DNA of 64,000 nt from Microvirga sp. VF16 (GCF_016864375.1 NZ_CP069359.1:372001-436000); one strand, 5' to 3'. Counted from the stretch's first letter, positions 17,229-26,658 are shown. The notes: generated from the sequence alone by a model not told the origin. Program-made: numbers and translations.

Positions 17229-19058
17229 CTATGAGGCATCGCTGCGTGTCGCATCGGGTTCATCCGGGGTCGTTTGCAATGCCGAAGCCACGGCGGCCAA
17301 GCCATGCCGGGCAACGGCGGCCGGCTTGTGCATCGGGACCGGGGTCGACTTCCCGCCCGTGCTCGCCCCACGCATGCGCTGGAGCACCTCGTCGCGGGGC
17401 CCGAAGAGCTCGACCTTTCCGTCGCGCAGCAGCAGGACCTTGGTCGCCTGTGCCAGGGTCGAGGGCCGATGGCCGACGATGATCAGGGCCGCTCCCTGCT
17501 CCTTCAGCTCGCTCACGGCCGCCGCCAGCGCGGACTCGCCCGCCTGGTCGAGATTCGCGTTCGGCTCGTCGAGGATGATCAGCCGCGGATTGCCGTAGAT
17601 GGCGCGGGCAAGGCCGATGCGCTGACGCTGCCCGCCCGAGAGCCTCGCGCCGGCATCGCCGATCTGCGTCTTGTAGCCCTCCGGGAGCTGCTGGATCATC
17701 TCGTGGGCATGCGCCAGGGTCGCGGCGGCGATGATGGAGTCATCGTCGGCGTCGGGGTGGAAACGGGCGATGTTCTCCGCCACCGTCCCCGCGAACAGCT
17801 CGACGTCCTGTGGCAGGTATCCGATGTGCTGGCCGAGCTGGTCGGGATCCCAATGTCCCAGCTCGGAGCCGTCGAGGCGGATCTTGCCCGCGCTCGGCAG
17901 GGCAATCCCGACGAGCAGGCGGCACAGGGTGCTCTTGCCGCCGGCCGATGGACCGATCACGGCGATCGCCTCGCCCGGCCTGGCATTGAACGAGACACCT
18001 TGCAGGACCGGAGCCTTCGCATTGGCGGGGCCGTAGCTGACATGGTCGACACTCAGATGCCCGAGCGGGGTCGGCAGGCGGATGCGTTCGCTCTCGGGCG
18101 GCAACGCCTGCAACCGCGCCTTGAGGCGGGCGTAGGCGATGCGCGCGTTGCCGAAGTGGCGCCATGAGGTCATCGCGAGTTCCACCGGGGCGAGGGCACG
18201 GGAGAGCAGGATCGAGGAGGCGATCATCGCACCGCCCGAGATCTCGCTCTTCAGGACCAGCATGGCGCCGAGGCCGAGGATGGCCGTCTGCACGAAGTAC
18301 CGGACGAACTTTGTCATCCCCAGCAGGATGCCGCCCCGTTCGGCCGACCGCAGGGTCGCCATCAAGGCCGCCTGGTTGGTCCGGCGCCAGCGCTCGGTGA
18401 GCATCGGCAGCATGCCCATGGCCCTGACGACCTCCGCGTTCCTTATCGTTGCCTCGGCCTGCTGCGAGGCCGCGATCTGCGCCACATTGCTGGTGGCGTT
18501 CGGCTTCCTAGTGACATACTCGTTGGCGACGCTCAGTCCCAGGAGAACCACGGCCGATCCCGCCGCCATGATCCCGAGTGTCGGATGCAATGCCCAGATG
18601 ACGAGCAGGAAGACCGGTGTCCACGGGGCATCGAAGAACACCGTCAGTCCCTGCGATGCCATGAACGCCTGGATCTGGGAGATGTCGCGTAGCCCCTGCC
18701 CGCCCGAACCTTCTCCGAGAAGCCTGGCGCGCACGCCATTCTCGAGGACGACCGGGCCCAGGCGGTCGTTGAACCAGATGCTCATGCGCGCCGTCACGGT
18801 CGACCGCAGCGTGTCGATCGCCGCGAGGAGCATCAGGGACACGGCCGCGATCAGGGTGATCATGGCCAGCGTCTCGAGCCTGCCCGAGGTCAGGACCCGG
18901 TCGTAGACCTGGATCATGTACAGCGGGGACGTCAGCATGAGCAGGTTGATGACCAGGCTGAACCCCGCCAGCACCCATGCGGTGGAACGGCAGGCGGCGA
19001 GCGCCTGCTGTAGGTCGGTTGCTTGGCGCCGCTGCGCCGTGGATCGTTTCATCGCCAT
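17229..19058 (-). CDS. Type I secretion ABC transporter (PrtD-like permease/ATPase)
   Basis: The 609-residue fusion has an N-terminal six-helix transmembrane domain (segments near residues 28-50, 62-85, 150-185, 255-290). The ATPase follows: Walker A GPSAGGKST, Q-loop GYLPQDVELFAGTVAENIAR, signature LSGGQRQRIGLARA, Walker B LIILDEPNANLD and H-loop VGHRPSTL. There is no N-terminal C39 peptidase-like domain, as in exporters of RTX proteases and adhesins. The Ala/Pro-rich tail is longer than usual. The RTX gene lies 32 bases upstream in the same operon, so it is the likely substrate. Confidence 0.95.
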   Translation of the reverse strand: MAMKRSTAQRRQATDLQQALAACRSTAWVLAGFSLVINLLMLTSPLYMIQVYDRVLTSGRLETLAMITLIAAVSLMLLAAIDTLRSTVTARMSIWFNDRLGPVVLENGVRARLLGEGSGGQGLRDISQIQAFMASQGLTVFFDAPWTPVFLLVIWALHPTLGIMAAGSAVVLLGLSVANEYVTRKPNATSNVAQIAASQQAEATIRNAEVVRAMGMLPMLTERWRRTNQAALMATLRSAERGGILLGMTKFVRYFVQTAILGLGAMLVLKSEISGGAMIASSILLSRALAPVELAMTSWRHFGNARIAYARLKARLQALPPESERIRLPTPLGHLSVDHVSYGPANAKAPVLQGVSFNARPGEAIAVIGPSAGGKSTLCRLLVGIALPSAGKIRLDGSELGHWDPDQLGQHIGYLPQDVELFAGTVAENIARFHPDADDDSIIAAATLAHAHEMIQQLPEGYKTQIGDAGARLSGGQRQRIGLARAIYGNPRLIILDEPNANLDQAGESALAAAVSELKEQGAALIIVGHRPSTLAQATKVLLLRDGKVELFGPRDEVLQRMRGASTGGKSTPVPMHKPAAVARHGLAAVASALQTTPDEPDATRSDAS

Positions 19059-19090
19059 TCATGCATCTCCGAGGCGTTCCCGCTGTGACC

Positions 19091-21997
19091 TCAGGCGATG
19101 AAGTCGAAGTTGGGGTCGATGAAGATGTCGTTCTGGGTGATGTACGCCGCAGCCTGCTGAGCCGTCGCGAGATTGGTGCCCAGATTGACGAAGAGAGTGA
19201 AGTCGGCTCCGTTCAATCGGAGCGCATAGGCGCTGTTGAACGTGGTGAGCACGGCGCTGTAGCTGGCATCCACCACGATGTCCTCGCCGATCTGGTAATC
19301 GAGGATGTAGTTTGCGCCCGCTTGGATCACGAACGTGTCGATTCCCGCGGTTCCGTTGTTCGCGACCCCTTCGCCGTAAAGCGACCTGACCGAGGTTCCT
19401 GGCGTTGCCCCGTTCGCGACCAGGATGTCCGCCGCGCCACCGCCCCGCAGGACGTCGGTACCGCCTCCGCTGATGAGTGTGTTGGCCACGACGTTGCCCT
19501 GCAAGGTGTCATTGAAATTCGATCCGATGATGTTCTCGATCGAACTCGAGATGAAGTCGCCCGCGGCATGTCCGCCTTGTCCCAGCGAACCCGAGGTCGG
19601 CGTGAAGGTGTTCGAGAGTCCGACGCCGACGGCGGCCGTGGATGTCGAGTAGTCGACCGTGTCGATGCCGTTGCCGCCGAACATGGTGTCGACACCCGCG
19701 CCGCCCCTGAGGACGTCGTTGCCATCTCCCCCGTCGAGCTGGTTGTTGCCGTCGTTACCGATGAGGAGGTCGCCGTACGCCGATCCGACCAGGTTCTCGA
19801 TCGTGCTGAGCAGGTCACCCGCGGCATCACCGCCGACCTGAGGTCCGGTGATGCTCAGGTCGACCGTGACCGCTGCCCCGGACTGGGCATAGCTCGCCGT
19901 GTCCGTGCCGTCGCCGCCGATGAGGACGTCAGCGCCTGCCCCGCCGTGAAAGAGGTCGTTGCCGCCTCGCCCCTCCAATCGGTTCCCGATTTCGGTCCCG
20001 AACAGGACATCCCCGAAATCCGTGCCGATCACGTTCTCGACGCCGCTGATGATGTCGACGACCGTGCTGCCGTTGAGCCTCGCCAGCGTCTCCGCCGTCG
20101 TCGTCGCCCGCACGGAGACACCCTCCGCAAACCCGGAGTAGTCGACCGCATCGATGCCATCCCCGCCGATGACGGTATCGCCACCCTGGCTGCCGATCAG
20201 GAGATCGTTGCCGACACCGCCGTCGAGACGGTTCCCGTCGGCACTTCCGCCCAACGTGTCGCCGAAGCCCGAACCGATCAGGCTCTCGATCCCGGTCAGT
20301 TGATCCCCTGCGGCCTCGCCGCCGGAGCCGATGGTCGTCCCCGCCGCGTCCAGGATGATGCTGATGCCCGCCGAAGAGGTGGAGTACTCCGCGGTATCGC
20401 GTCCGCCATTGCCGGTGAGGACGTCGGCCCCGACACCGCCGACGAGGACGTCGTCAAGCCCGCCTCCGAGCAGGGTATCGGCGAAGGCCGACCCCACCAC
20501 GCGCTCGATGAGCTGCAACTGGTCCCCTGCCGCATCCCCTCCAACGCCGGTCCCGGCGGCGGTCGGATCCTCGGCCGTGGCATTCAACTGGATCATCACG
20601 CCCGCGCCCGATCCCGAGTAGTCCGCGGTGTCGAAGCCTCCCTGGCCGACCAGGCGGTCCGCACCGCCCCCTCCGGTGAGGACGTTGTTGGCGGAATCCC
20701 CGAAAATGATGTCGTCGGCTCCGCTTCCGATCACGTTCTCGATGCCGGTCAGCACGTCGCCGGCAGCCGCGCCGCTGACCGCGCCGTTGCCGAGGTCGAT
20801 CCCGACCGCACCGCCGCCCGTGTAGTCGACCGTATCGATGCCGGCGCCGCCGGTGATGGTGTCAGCACCGGAGCCTCCGTTGATGGTGTCGTCGCCCTCA
20901 CCGCCATCGATTGAGTCGTTGCCGGCCCCGGCCATGATGGTGTCGTTCCCGGTGCCGCCGAGCACGGTGTCGTCGCCGTCGCCGCTGTTGAGGTCGTCGT
21001 TGCCCTCGTCCCCCTGGAGCTGATCATTGCCGCCTGCCCCGTTGAGGGTGTCAGCGCCGTCGCTGCCGACCAACGTGTCGTTGCCGATGCCGCCATAGAG
21101 CTGATCGCTGCCGATGCCGCCGTCGAGGAGGTCGTCCTCGTTCGCGCCGTTGAGCATGTCGTCCCCGGCTCCACCGTAGAGGCTGTCGTTGCCGAAGCTG
21201 CCGAGCAGCGTGTCGTTGCCGCCCCCGCCATGGAGCGTGTCGTCACCGTTGCCGCCGTCGACGATGTCGTTGCCGCCGACAGGCGAATCATCGCCCGCCA
21301 CATCGCCGTACAGCTCGTCGTTCCCTTCCATGCCGCGCACGACGTCGTCGCCCAGGCCGCCGACGAGGCGATTGGCCAGCCCGTTGCCGGTGAGGGTATC
21401 CTTGTGGGCGGAACCCGTGACGTTCTCGATACCCGAGAGAACATCCCCGGTCGCGTCGCCGCCGCTGCCCCGCGCGGTCATGTTCGGGTTGCTCGGGAGC
21501 GTGATGAAGACCGCGGCCGACGAGGCGGAGTAGTCGACCGTGTCGATGCCGTCACCGCCGACGAGGGAGTCCGCTCCGGCGCCTCCGATGAGGGTGTCGT
21601 TGCCGGCCCCGCCGCTCAGCGTGTCGTTGCCGACCCCGCCATCGAGAATGTCGTCCGTTGCCGCCGCCGTGAGGCGATCGTTCCCGGTCCCGCCGTCCAG
21701 GTAATCGGCTCCCGTGGTGCCCGCCGCGACCGTGATGGTGTCGTTGCCCCCGTTGCCCCGCACCCTGAACGACCCATCCGCCGTGACCTGATGGGTATTG
21801 GCCGTATCGCTCAGGACGACGTCCTGGTAGGTCGGCACGGCCAACGTCTGCACCGCCGCGACCGAGGACAGGCGCTGTGCCGGGGCGGCCGCCGAGGCCA
21901 AGGATTCATCCGTGACCGGGGCCGGGTTCGGGACTACCGCCGCATCGCTGGCCTTGTCGCCGGACGACTTGCTCACCACTTTGACTTTCTTTGCCAT
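19091..21997 (-). CDS. Large RTX calcium-binding exported protein
   Basis: The 968-residue acidic protein lacks a Sec signal, as expected for a type I substrate. After a Lys/Ala-rich start (MAKKVKVVSKSSGDKASDAA) come many GGxGxDxLxGG calcium-binding nonapeptides. Interleaved are seven copies of a larger unit of the form IDTVDYS...GDxLxGIENVIGSxxxDTLxG. The C-terminal 80 residues (DYQIGEDIVVDASY..., ending NFDFIA) match typical RTX secretion signals with a hydrophobic end. There is no protease or lipase active site, so a surface-layer, adhesin or matrix role is inferred. It is the first gene of the secretion operon. Confidence 0.93.
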   Translation of the reverse strand: MAKKVKVVSKSSGDKASDAAVVPNPAPVTDESLASAAAPAQRLSSVAAVQTLAVPTYQDVVLSDTANTHQVTADGSFRVRGNGGNDTITVAAGTTGADYLDGGTGNDRLTAAATDDILDGGVGNDTLSGGAGNDTLIGGAGADSLVGGDGIDTVDYSASSAAVFITLPSNPNMTARGSGGDATGDVLSGIENVTGSAHKDTLTGNGLANRLVGGLGDDVVRGMEGNDELYGDVAGDDSPVGGNDIVDGGNGDDTLHGGGGNDTLLGSFGNDSLYGGAGDDMLNGANEDDLLDGGIGSDQLYGGIGNDTLVGSDGADTLNGAGGNDQLQGDEGNDDLNSGDGDDTVLGGTGNDTIMAGAGNDSIDGGEGDDTINGGSGADTITGGAGIDTVDYTGGGAVGIDLGNGAVSGAAAGDVLTGIENVIGSGADDIIFGDSANNVLTGGGGADRLVGQGGFDTADYSGSGAGVMIQLNATAEDPTAAGTGVGGDAAGDQLQLIERVVGSAFADTLLGGGLDDVLVGGVGADVLTGNGGRDTAEYSTSSAGISIILDAAGTTIGSGGEAAGDQLTGIESLIGSGFGDTLGGSADGNRLDGGVGNDLLIGSQGGDTVIGGDGIDAVDYSGFAEGVSVRATTTAETLARLNGSTVVDIISGVENVIGTDFGDVLFGTEIGNRLEGRGGNDLFHGGAGADVLIGGDGTDTASYAQSGAAVTVDLSITGPQVGGDAAGDLLSTIENLVGSAYGDLLIGNDGNNQLDGGDGNDVLRGGAGVDTMFGGNGIDTVDYSTSTAAVGVGLSNTFTPTSGSLGQGGHAAGDFISSSIENIIGSNFNDTLQGNVVANTLISGGGTDVLRGGGAADILVANGATPGTSVRSLYGEGVANNGTAGIDTFVIQAGANYILDYQIGEDIVVDASYSAVLTTFNSAYALRLNGADFTLFVNLGTNLATAQQAAAYITQNDIFIDPNFDFIA

Positions 21998-22103
21998 AGC
22001 TCGCTTCCCTCATCGCCTTTGCGGCATGCAAGAAAAAATTCTGGGGCATCTTAGGGGCCGGCCTCGGCGCCTATCTACGGCGCTATGAGGTTAGCCATCA
22101 TCA

Positions 22104-22236
22104 GGCGTATGCGCCCCGGTTGCGCGCTACGCCCATCCGCCGAAAGGCGTACGCAGACCCGCCCGTCCATCCGCACCTGCCAAGGACCAGCGAGTCCTTG
22201 CACGTTCAAGGTGCGCGGTCCTGTCGGCGCTACGCC
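22104..22236. promoter_or_regulatory. TACGCC/GGCGTA box cluster upstream of the RTX operon
   Basis: GGCGTA at 22104 and 22146, TACGCC at 22128 and 22231. The pair 22128/22146 forms an inverted repeat with a 12-base spacer containing a CGCCGAAAGGCG hairpin. They lie 107-240 bases upstream of the RTX start. A regulator-binding role is inferred from recurrence in three other promoter regions of the island. Confidence 0.4.
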
Positions 22237-22364
22237 GATGTCCGGGATCGCGACCTTCTGGTGGGACGCCGAGTGGCGCGTTCCGTTGCCCCTGCCTTTC
22301 GGTCGGGCAGGAATCCGGCACGCCCGCTCCGGCACCGCCGGTCCGTCGGTCGAGACCTGCAAGT

Positions 22365-22396
22365 AAAAAAGGCCCCGGGAGCGGAATCCCGAGGCC
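22365..22396 (-). terminator. Rho-independent terminator
   Basis: On the minus strand GGCCTCGGGA and TCCCGGGGCC form a stem around a short loop, followed by TTTTTT. It lies 39 bases past the stop of the gene at 22435-22731. Confidence 0.85.
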
Positions 22397-22434
22397 CCAC
22401 GATCGGGCGATCCGGTGATCGGCCCGAAGCGGTG

Positions 22435-22731
22435 TCAGGCCACGGCCACGACGCCGGACATCGTCAGGCTGACGTAGTCGTCCGTCGCGATGGCGGTCAC
22501 GGTCGAGTCCACCAGGCCGTCGTCGCCGATCGCCTGGGCGTCGAGGTTGAAGGTCACCTGGTTGCCGTCGATGTCGACGCACACGTCGATGTACGAATCC
22601 ACGTCGACGTAGCTGTCGTACGAGGTCTCGGTGTCGAAGTCGACGTCGACGAAGACCTCGAAATCCTTGGAGACGTCGATCTCAAGTTCGAATTCTTCGC
22701 CGTCGTTATGGCCAGGGAAAGTCCAGCTCAT
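22435..22731 (-). CDS. Small acidic protein sharing the DGN module of the RTX island
   Basis: The 98-residue product has a VD-repeat first half (FEVFVDVDFDTETSYDSYVD) and a C-terminal module DGNQVTFNLDAQAIGDDGLV with TAIATDDYVSLTMS. The same module ends the protein at 23076 and precedes the RTX repeats of the protein at 27051. GGAG lies 7 nt before the ATG at 22731, and a clean terminator follows. There is no signal peptide, so type I export is plausible but unproven. No named family was recognised. Confidence 0.75.
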   Translation of the reverse strand: MSWTFPGHNDGEEFELEIDVSKDFEVFVDVDFDTETSYDSYVDVDSYIDVCVDIDGNQVTFNLDAQAIGDDGLVDSTVTAIATDDYVSLTMSGVVAVA

Positions 22732-23075
22732 GGTATTCTCCAGTTGTTGTGTTGGATCCGTCCAACGCCTGCTTTGTAGATCCGCAGAGCTTCCGATCGC
22801 AAAGGCGCACAAGGACTAAGCGCCAATGTGCTTAGGGTTGGCTGCCGGCGGCCGCACGGCCCTAAGCCCCCGATCCGGATACGCCTTCCGAACCTGTCCA
22901 TCTGTCGCGCCGACTGGATGAGCCGTGGTTTCCCGTACTCACCGCCGATTGGCGTAGTCCCGGGGCAAGCAAACCCAGCACCACCTTCATTGCAGCCATG
23001 CACCGCTTCTGCGCCCGCGCTCTCGTCGGCACGGCTGTTACATTCGCGCCATCACGAACCTGAAGGTTGACGGAC
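22732..23075. promoter_or_regulatory. Divergent promoter region with TACGCC boxes
   Basis: This gap separates two divergent acidic-protein genes. TACGCC lies at 22880-22885 and GGCGTA at 22951-22956. No gene was seen inside. Confidence 0.4.
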
Positions 23076-23804
23076 ATGACCATCAATCGAGGCTTTAACC
23101 TGAGTGCCAGCGTAAGTGAGACCGGAACGGATGACGGATCGGGAGAGGCCAGCACGCTCGTCGATACCTACGCTGTCTCCGCGACCGTATCGACGGGTCC
23201 GATCGAATCCAATTCGGACGGATTCGGCGCGGTGGTCAGCGCCGACGCGACCGCGATCGGCGAGGACACGTTCTCCTCCGTGTCGGCGTCTGGACATATC
23301 AGCGCCGGCGCGGTCGCGACATCGGCCGAAGTGTCGTTGACGACGGAAGCCGTTGCGACATCGGGGGGACAGTCCTACGCGTCAGCGACGGGTTCGGTTG
23401 AACTGATCGGCGGAGCGGACTGGTCGTTCAGCCTGAGCTATGACTCATCGACCATCGACCAGGAGGTTGATGGCACGACCGCCATCTCCTCCTCCATCGA
23501 CTACCTCTACGCGCTGAATATCGACGAATCAGGAATAAGCGTTCCTTCCCCTTCCGACGAGGTCGTGGATGAGGGAATCCCGGCAACAGCGGGGGCAACT
23601 CCACCGGTTCAGGATCCCGCCGACTACGACCCCTGTGGTTGCGGGAGCGACTCGGGCATCCCGTTCGATGGCAATGTCGCCGTGTACGATGCCGATTTCG
23701 AAGCATTCGCGGACAACGCCGTCATCGAGGTCGACATGTTCGCGCTCGCCGTCGAGGACCAGATGTCGAGCGTAACGCTGGGTTCAATCATCATGATCGG
23801 CTGA
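23076..23804 (+). CDS. Acidic beta-rich protein paralogous to the N-terminal half of the second RTX protein
   Basis: The 242-residue Ser/Thr/Asp-rich protein has no Cys except a CGCG pair and no membrane segment. Residues 50-140 (ADATAIGEDTFSSVSASGHI, GGQSYASATGSVELIGGADW) align with the protein at 27051 (GEATAIGENTSAEATLFGHA, AGQPAYASTNGYVGFAGADY). The end, FDGNVAVYDADFEAFADNAV followed by FALAVEDQMSSVT, is the shared DGN module. GAAGG lies 9 nt before the ATG. It lacks RTX repeats, so if secreted it needs another signal or a partner. Confidence 0.75.
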   Translation: MTINRGFNLSASVSETGTDDGSGEASTLVDTYAVSATVSTGPIESNSDGFGAVVSADATAIGEDTFSSVSASGHISAGAVATSAEVSLTTEAVATSGGQSYASATGSVELIGGADWSFSLSYDSSTIDQEVDGTTAISSSIDYLYALNIDESGISVPSPSDEVVDEGIPATAGATPPVQDPADYDPCGCGSDSGIPFDGNVAVYDADFEAFADNAVIEVDMFALAVEDQMSSVTLGSIIMIG

Positions 23805-23897
23805 TGGGACTCCACATGGGGATCACGCGCCACGGACCGCAATGCGCGTCCCTTCCATCGATATGTTTTTGGAAAACGGTCATCCCTGCTTGTCATG

Positions 23898-24149
23898 TCA
23901 GTCGCCGCGTTCGTCGACAATGAACAATCGGCAGGGATTGGATTGGTGGGGGACTAGCGATGACGGAAGCAGGCAGGGGAAGGGAATACCGGCTGCCCGA
24001 AACACGATGTATTCGAAACCGATCATGGACCCATGCGGGTCGATGAAATGGACCGTGCAGATCTCCTGAAGGTCATCGCTTGCCTGAGGAAGCAGAACGC
24101 CCAGCTCAAGATTCTTGCCGAGTATAGATTCGAGCTTCTCATAGAACAT
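23898..24149 (-). CDS. Hypothetical small protein (weak)
   Basis: The frame from ATG 24149 gives 83 residues (MFYEKLESILGKNLELGVLL, QEICTVHFIDPHGSMIGFEY, ending RLFIVDERGD). Codon use is only moderately GC-rich at third positions and no family was recognised. It lies about 100 bases past the membrane-protein gene on the same strand. It could be spurious. Confidence 0.3.
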   Translation of the reverse strand: MFYEKLESILGKNLELGVLLPQASDDLQEICTVHFIDPHGSMIGFEYIVFRAAGIPFPCLLPSSLVPHQSNPCRLFIVDERGD

Positions 24150-24251
24150 TGGGAGACAGGTGCAACAGGGCGCCGATGCGGCAACGGATAACGCGATCAG
24201 GTCCGACCTGTCGGGCATCATGAACGCTCCCGAAAGGGATCAGGCACTGGG

Positions 24252-24776
24252 TCAGTTGACCTGCTCTGCGCCTTCGCTGTTTCCCTCGCCGGCAACCTTC
24301 ATCTCCGCACCATTCGCTGCCATCATGTCCACGATCTGCGCACGACGGTCCAATGCGTCGAGAAAGGTCCGCGTCTCGTTCCGCAGACGCTCGATCTCCT
24401 GATTCTGGGCATCCAGATTTCGCCTCCTGTTTGCCGCCTCGAAGCCGTTCATCGCCACGAGCAGCGCCCCTGAATAGGCAAGCAGTGGAAGTCCGTACCC
24501 GCTGGCCTCCCCCTGCGCCAGCAGCACAAAGGTCAGCAGCGTGAGAATGCCCGCCCCGATTGTCCCCACGCCCGAGCGTGAGAGGCCGGCCAAGACAACC
24601 GGGGCGGCCAGGATGCCGAGAAGGACGGGGATCGGTAGCGAAGACAGGGTTCGCGGCAAGACTTGTGCAAGGCTCGTGGTCCATTCGAGGAAGTGCAAGC
24701 CGGCCTCCTTCGTCACATCAATCCATTTCAACTGAACGTTTCCCGCCAGTAGGCGAGCGGCCCCAGCAGTCTCCAA
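24252..24776 (-). CDS. Membrane protein with C-terminal coiled coil
   Basis: The 174-residue protein has hydrophobic segments at about residues 46-64 (LPIPVLLGILAAPVVLAGLS), 70-87 and 93-109. A charged helix predicted to coil (ANRRRNLDAQNQEIERLRNE) and an acidic tail follow. It begins 3 bases after the stop of the LuxR-type gene at 24780, so the two form one transcript. The function is unknown; it may be a membrane partner of the regulator. Confidence 0.65.
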   Translation of the reverse strand: METAGAARLLAGNVQLKWIDVTKEAGLHFLEWTTSLAQVLPRTLSSLPIPVLLGILAAPVVLAGLSRSGVGTIGAGILTLLTFVLLAQGEASGYGLPLLAYSGALLVAMNGFEAANRRRNLDAQNQEIERLRNETRTFLDALDRRAQIVDMMAANGAEMKVAGEGNSEGAEQVN

Positions 24777-24779
24777 GCG

Positions 24780-25712
24780 TCAATGCTTGGACGGCACCCT
24801 GGGACGTCCGAGCAACGGAGACCCGTTCTTCAGATGAAACCCATAGGTCGGCGACAGGGTCGCTAGTGGCGCTGCATCGCCAATCTGTTGAGTAGAGGGC
24901 GACGTCGCCCCTTTATCGACAGTCTGGACTGCTGGAGAGATATCCGTGTCGGCACTCTCCAGTTCCGCTTGTGATTCCGTCTGTGCCGCATCGGCCAACC
25001 GGGTTGCCTCGATCGCGGCCTGGACCCGGTTCTTGACGCCGAGTCTCCGCATGATCTGGCGAATATGCACTTTGACCGTCGCCTCCTGCATGTTCAGCTC
25101 GCGTGCGATCTGCTTGTTCGACTTCCCGTGGCGGAGGCAGTCCAGAACCTCCCGCTGCCTCGACGTCAGCCCTCCCGGCACCGTGATCGGACTGCCCGAA
25201 CGTGAGCTCGTTCGTGCGCCCGCTCCGGTAGATTTGGCGGAGGCCTGCGACAGGTCGGCCAGCGCGTGAGGCGGGAAGAATGTGCCCCCGCACAGGATGA
25301 AGCCCAGCGTCCTGAGCGCGACGCCTGGGTCGGTCCCCATGGACATGTATCCTTGAGCTCCCGAATGGAACGCCGCCACGATCTGCCCCGGGTCCTTGTG
25401 GTCCGATAGGATGACCAAGCTGGCCTGGGGCGCCAACGCCCGGATCTGCTCGATCCCGGCAGCAACTAACGGTTCATCGACCATAGTTCCGCCGAGGCTC
25501 ATGATCACCATCCGGAAGCTGTCGCCTCCCTCGGATTCTGCTAACGCCACAGGCGAGGCAAAGGTCGCAAGCACAATGGAGTTGGCCTTTATCCAATCCT
25601 CCAGGAGGCAGGCAAGGCCCGCTCGGCGCATCTCCATGTCATCGATCAGGGCAACGTTGCGATCCCCATGTTCCGTAAGGCCAAGAACGTGATTCGGCAT
25701 TCCCTTCCCCAT
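24780..25712 (-). CDS. LuxR-type regulator with receiver-like domain lacking the phospho-acceptor Asp
   Basis: Residues 18-145 resemble a receiver domain (NVALIDDMEMRRAGLACLLE, SLVILSDHKDPGQIVAAFHS, GAQGYMSMGTDPG). The expected phosphorylated Asp at the end of beta 3 is Ser (MVIMSLGG), and the conserved Lys after GY is Met. Residues 178-240 are a GerE/LuxR HTH (GLTSRQREVLDCLRHGKSNK, ATVKVHIRQIMRRLGVKNRV). A 70-residue polar tail follows. Control by phosphorylation is therefore unlikely. Its position inside the RTX island suggests it regulates it. The downstream membrane gene is co-transcribed. Confidence 0.85.
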   Translation of the reverse strand: MGKGMPNHVLGLTEHGDRNVALIDDMEMRRAGLACLLEDWIKANSIVLATFASPVALAESEGGDSFRMVIMSLGGTMVDEPLVAAGIEQIRALAPQASLVILSDHKDPGQIVAAFHSGAQGYMSMGTDPGVALRTLGFILCGGTFFPPHALADLSQASAKSTGAGARTSSRSGSPITVPGGLTSRQREVLDCLRHGKSNKQIARELNMQEATVKVHIRQIMRRLGVKNRVQAAIEATRLADAAQTESQAELESADTDISPAVQTVDKGATSPSTQQIGDAAPLATLSPTYGFHLKNGSPLLGRPRVPSKH

Positions 25713-26154
25713 TTCATTGGACTCTTCTTGAATCGACCGGAAGCGAGTTGGGATAGCCCTTCGGATGCCGTGGGCCTTATTTTAGAATCGTTTTACTTTT
25801 GAGAGGTGATCGCGGTTGTATAGCGCCAACAGCGTAGCCACAAGAATCCTTTGGGGGTATGTTCCTTCTTTGGGACTACGCGTTGGAGATGCGAGAACAT
25901 CTTCCGAGTATTTCCGTCGCTGACTAACCTGTTGAAGCGACCGTGACCTGTCATGAAGCTTGCTTGAACTTGATTCGGCACGGCCCCGCATTGGGTTGTA
26001 GGCAACTTTGCCTGGCCAATTGTATGACATTTCCCATTTCCGGTTTCATCCTGCGCCCGAAAGCGACAGCGATTCCGGCAGTCCAGGAACACCGTGGCAC
26101 AAATCATCGCCATCCAAGGGACATCCCTGGATCATGGTGCCTAATCGGCGATCT
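25713..26154. other. Gene-free stretch
   Basis: About 440 bases with no supported gene between the two receiver-like genes. The base composition is less GC-rich than its neighbours. Confidence 0.45.
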
Positions 26155-26658
26155 TCACGTCAGTGTGGTTGGCCGACGCGCCGTAGGATGCAATCTGTTC
26201 CATGCATCCCTCCCCTTCTCCTGCCCGAAGGAAAGGAGGACTGATGGCGGGAAGAACGTGCCGCCGTGTGCAACGAATGTGAGGGCATGGAACGCAAGAT
26301 CAGGACTCGTGCTCGTCGGTATGAAACCGCTCGCTCCAGCTTCGAAGGCAGCAATCATCGCCTCCGGTTCGTTCCGGTCCGAAAGGATGACATAGGGTAC
26401 CCGCAGACCCTGCTTACAAAGTCCCTCGATCCATAGAAAGTGATCGGGATCGGAGACGGGTCGCGAGCCGAGATTGATGATGAACATCCGATACTGCGCA
26501 GCCTGCGACAAGTCTTCGCCGCTCAAGGGGTGAAGGGACCATCCGAGCGGCCCTGCCCACGGCTCAAGAAAGGCCATCAGGCCGGCTCTCCTGAGGCTCA
26601 GCGAATCGACGACCGCAACTGCCGAACCGTTGGTTTCGTTGGGTTCGGGAGCTTCCAT
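26155..26658 (-). CDS. Stand-alone receiver-like protein lacking key phosphorylation residues
   Basis: The 167-residue protein aligns along its length with the receiver part of the regulator at 24780: AVAVVDSLSLRRAGLMAFLE, YVILSDRNEPEAMIAAFEAG, LTFVAHGGTFFPPSVL versus LGFILCGGTFFPPHAL. The phospho-acceptor Asp is Asn (FIINLGSR) and the Lys after GF is Thr (GFIPTST). There is no HTH. A perfect AGGAGGAAGGAA site precedes the ATG at 26658; the longer upstream frame is not needed. It might pair with or antagonise the LuxR-type protein. Confidence 0.75.
   Translation of the reverse strand: MEAPEPNETNGSAVAVVDSLSLRRAGLMAFLEPWAGPLGWSLHPLSGEDLSQAAQYRMFIINLGSRPVSDPDHFLWIEGLCKQGLRVPYVILSDRNEPEAMIAAFEAGASGFIPTSTSPDLAFHALTFVAHGGTFFPPSVLLSFGQEKGRDAWNRLHPTARRPTTLT

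Larger units (their letters stand above)
22000..22434. other. Non-coding region upstream of the RTX operon
   Basis: It contains four TACGCC/GGCGTA boxes at 22104-22236 and a terminator at 22365-22396. No gene was seen. Confidence 0.5.

Noticed and set aside
18977..20914. Long open frame (645 codons) on the plus strand
   Set aside because: It is the antisense shadow of the RTX gene and ABC gene; the regular repeats of the RTX DNA keep the opposite frame open. It has Val/Arg/Asp-rich sequence and no ribosome binding site or domain.
19100..21990. Regularly spaced repeats that could look like a CRISPR array
   Set aside because: The units are 27-base variations encoding GGxGxDxLx in one frame; there are no unique spacers and no cas genes.
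25793..26113. Minus-strand frame of 106 codons between the receiver-like genes
   Set aside because: No ribosome binding site, atypical codon use and no recognisable pattern.
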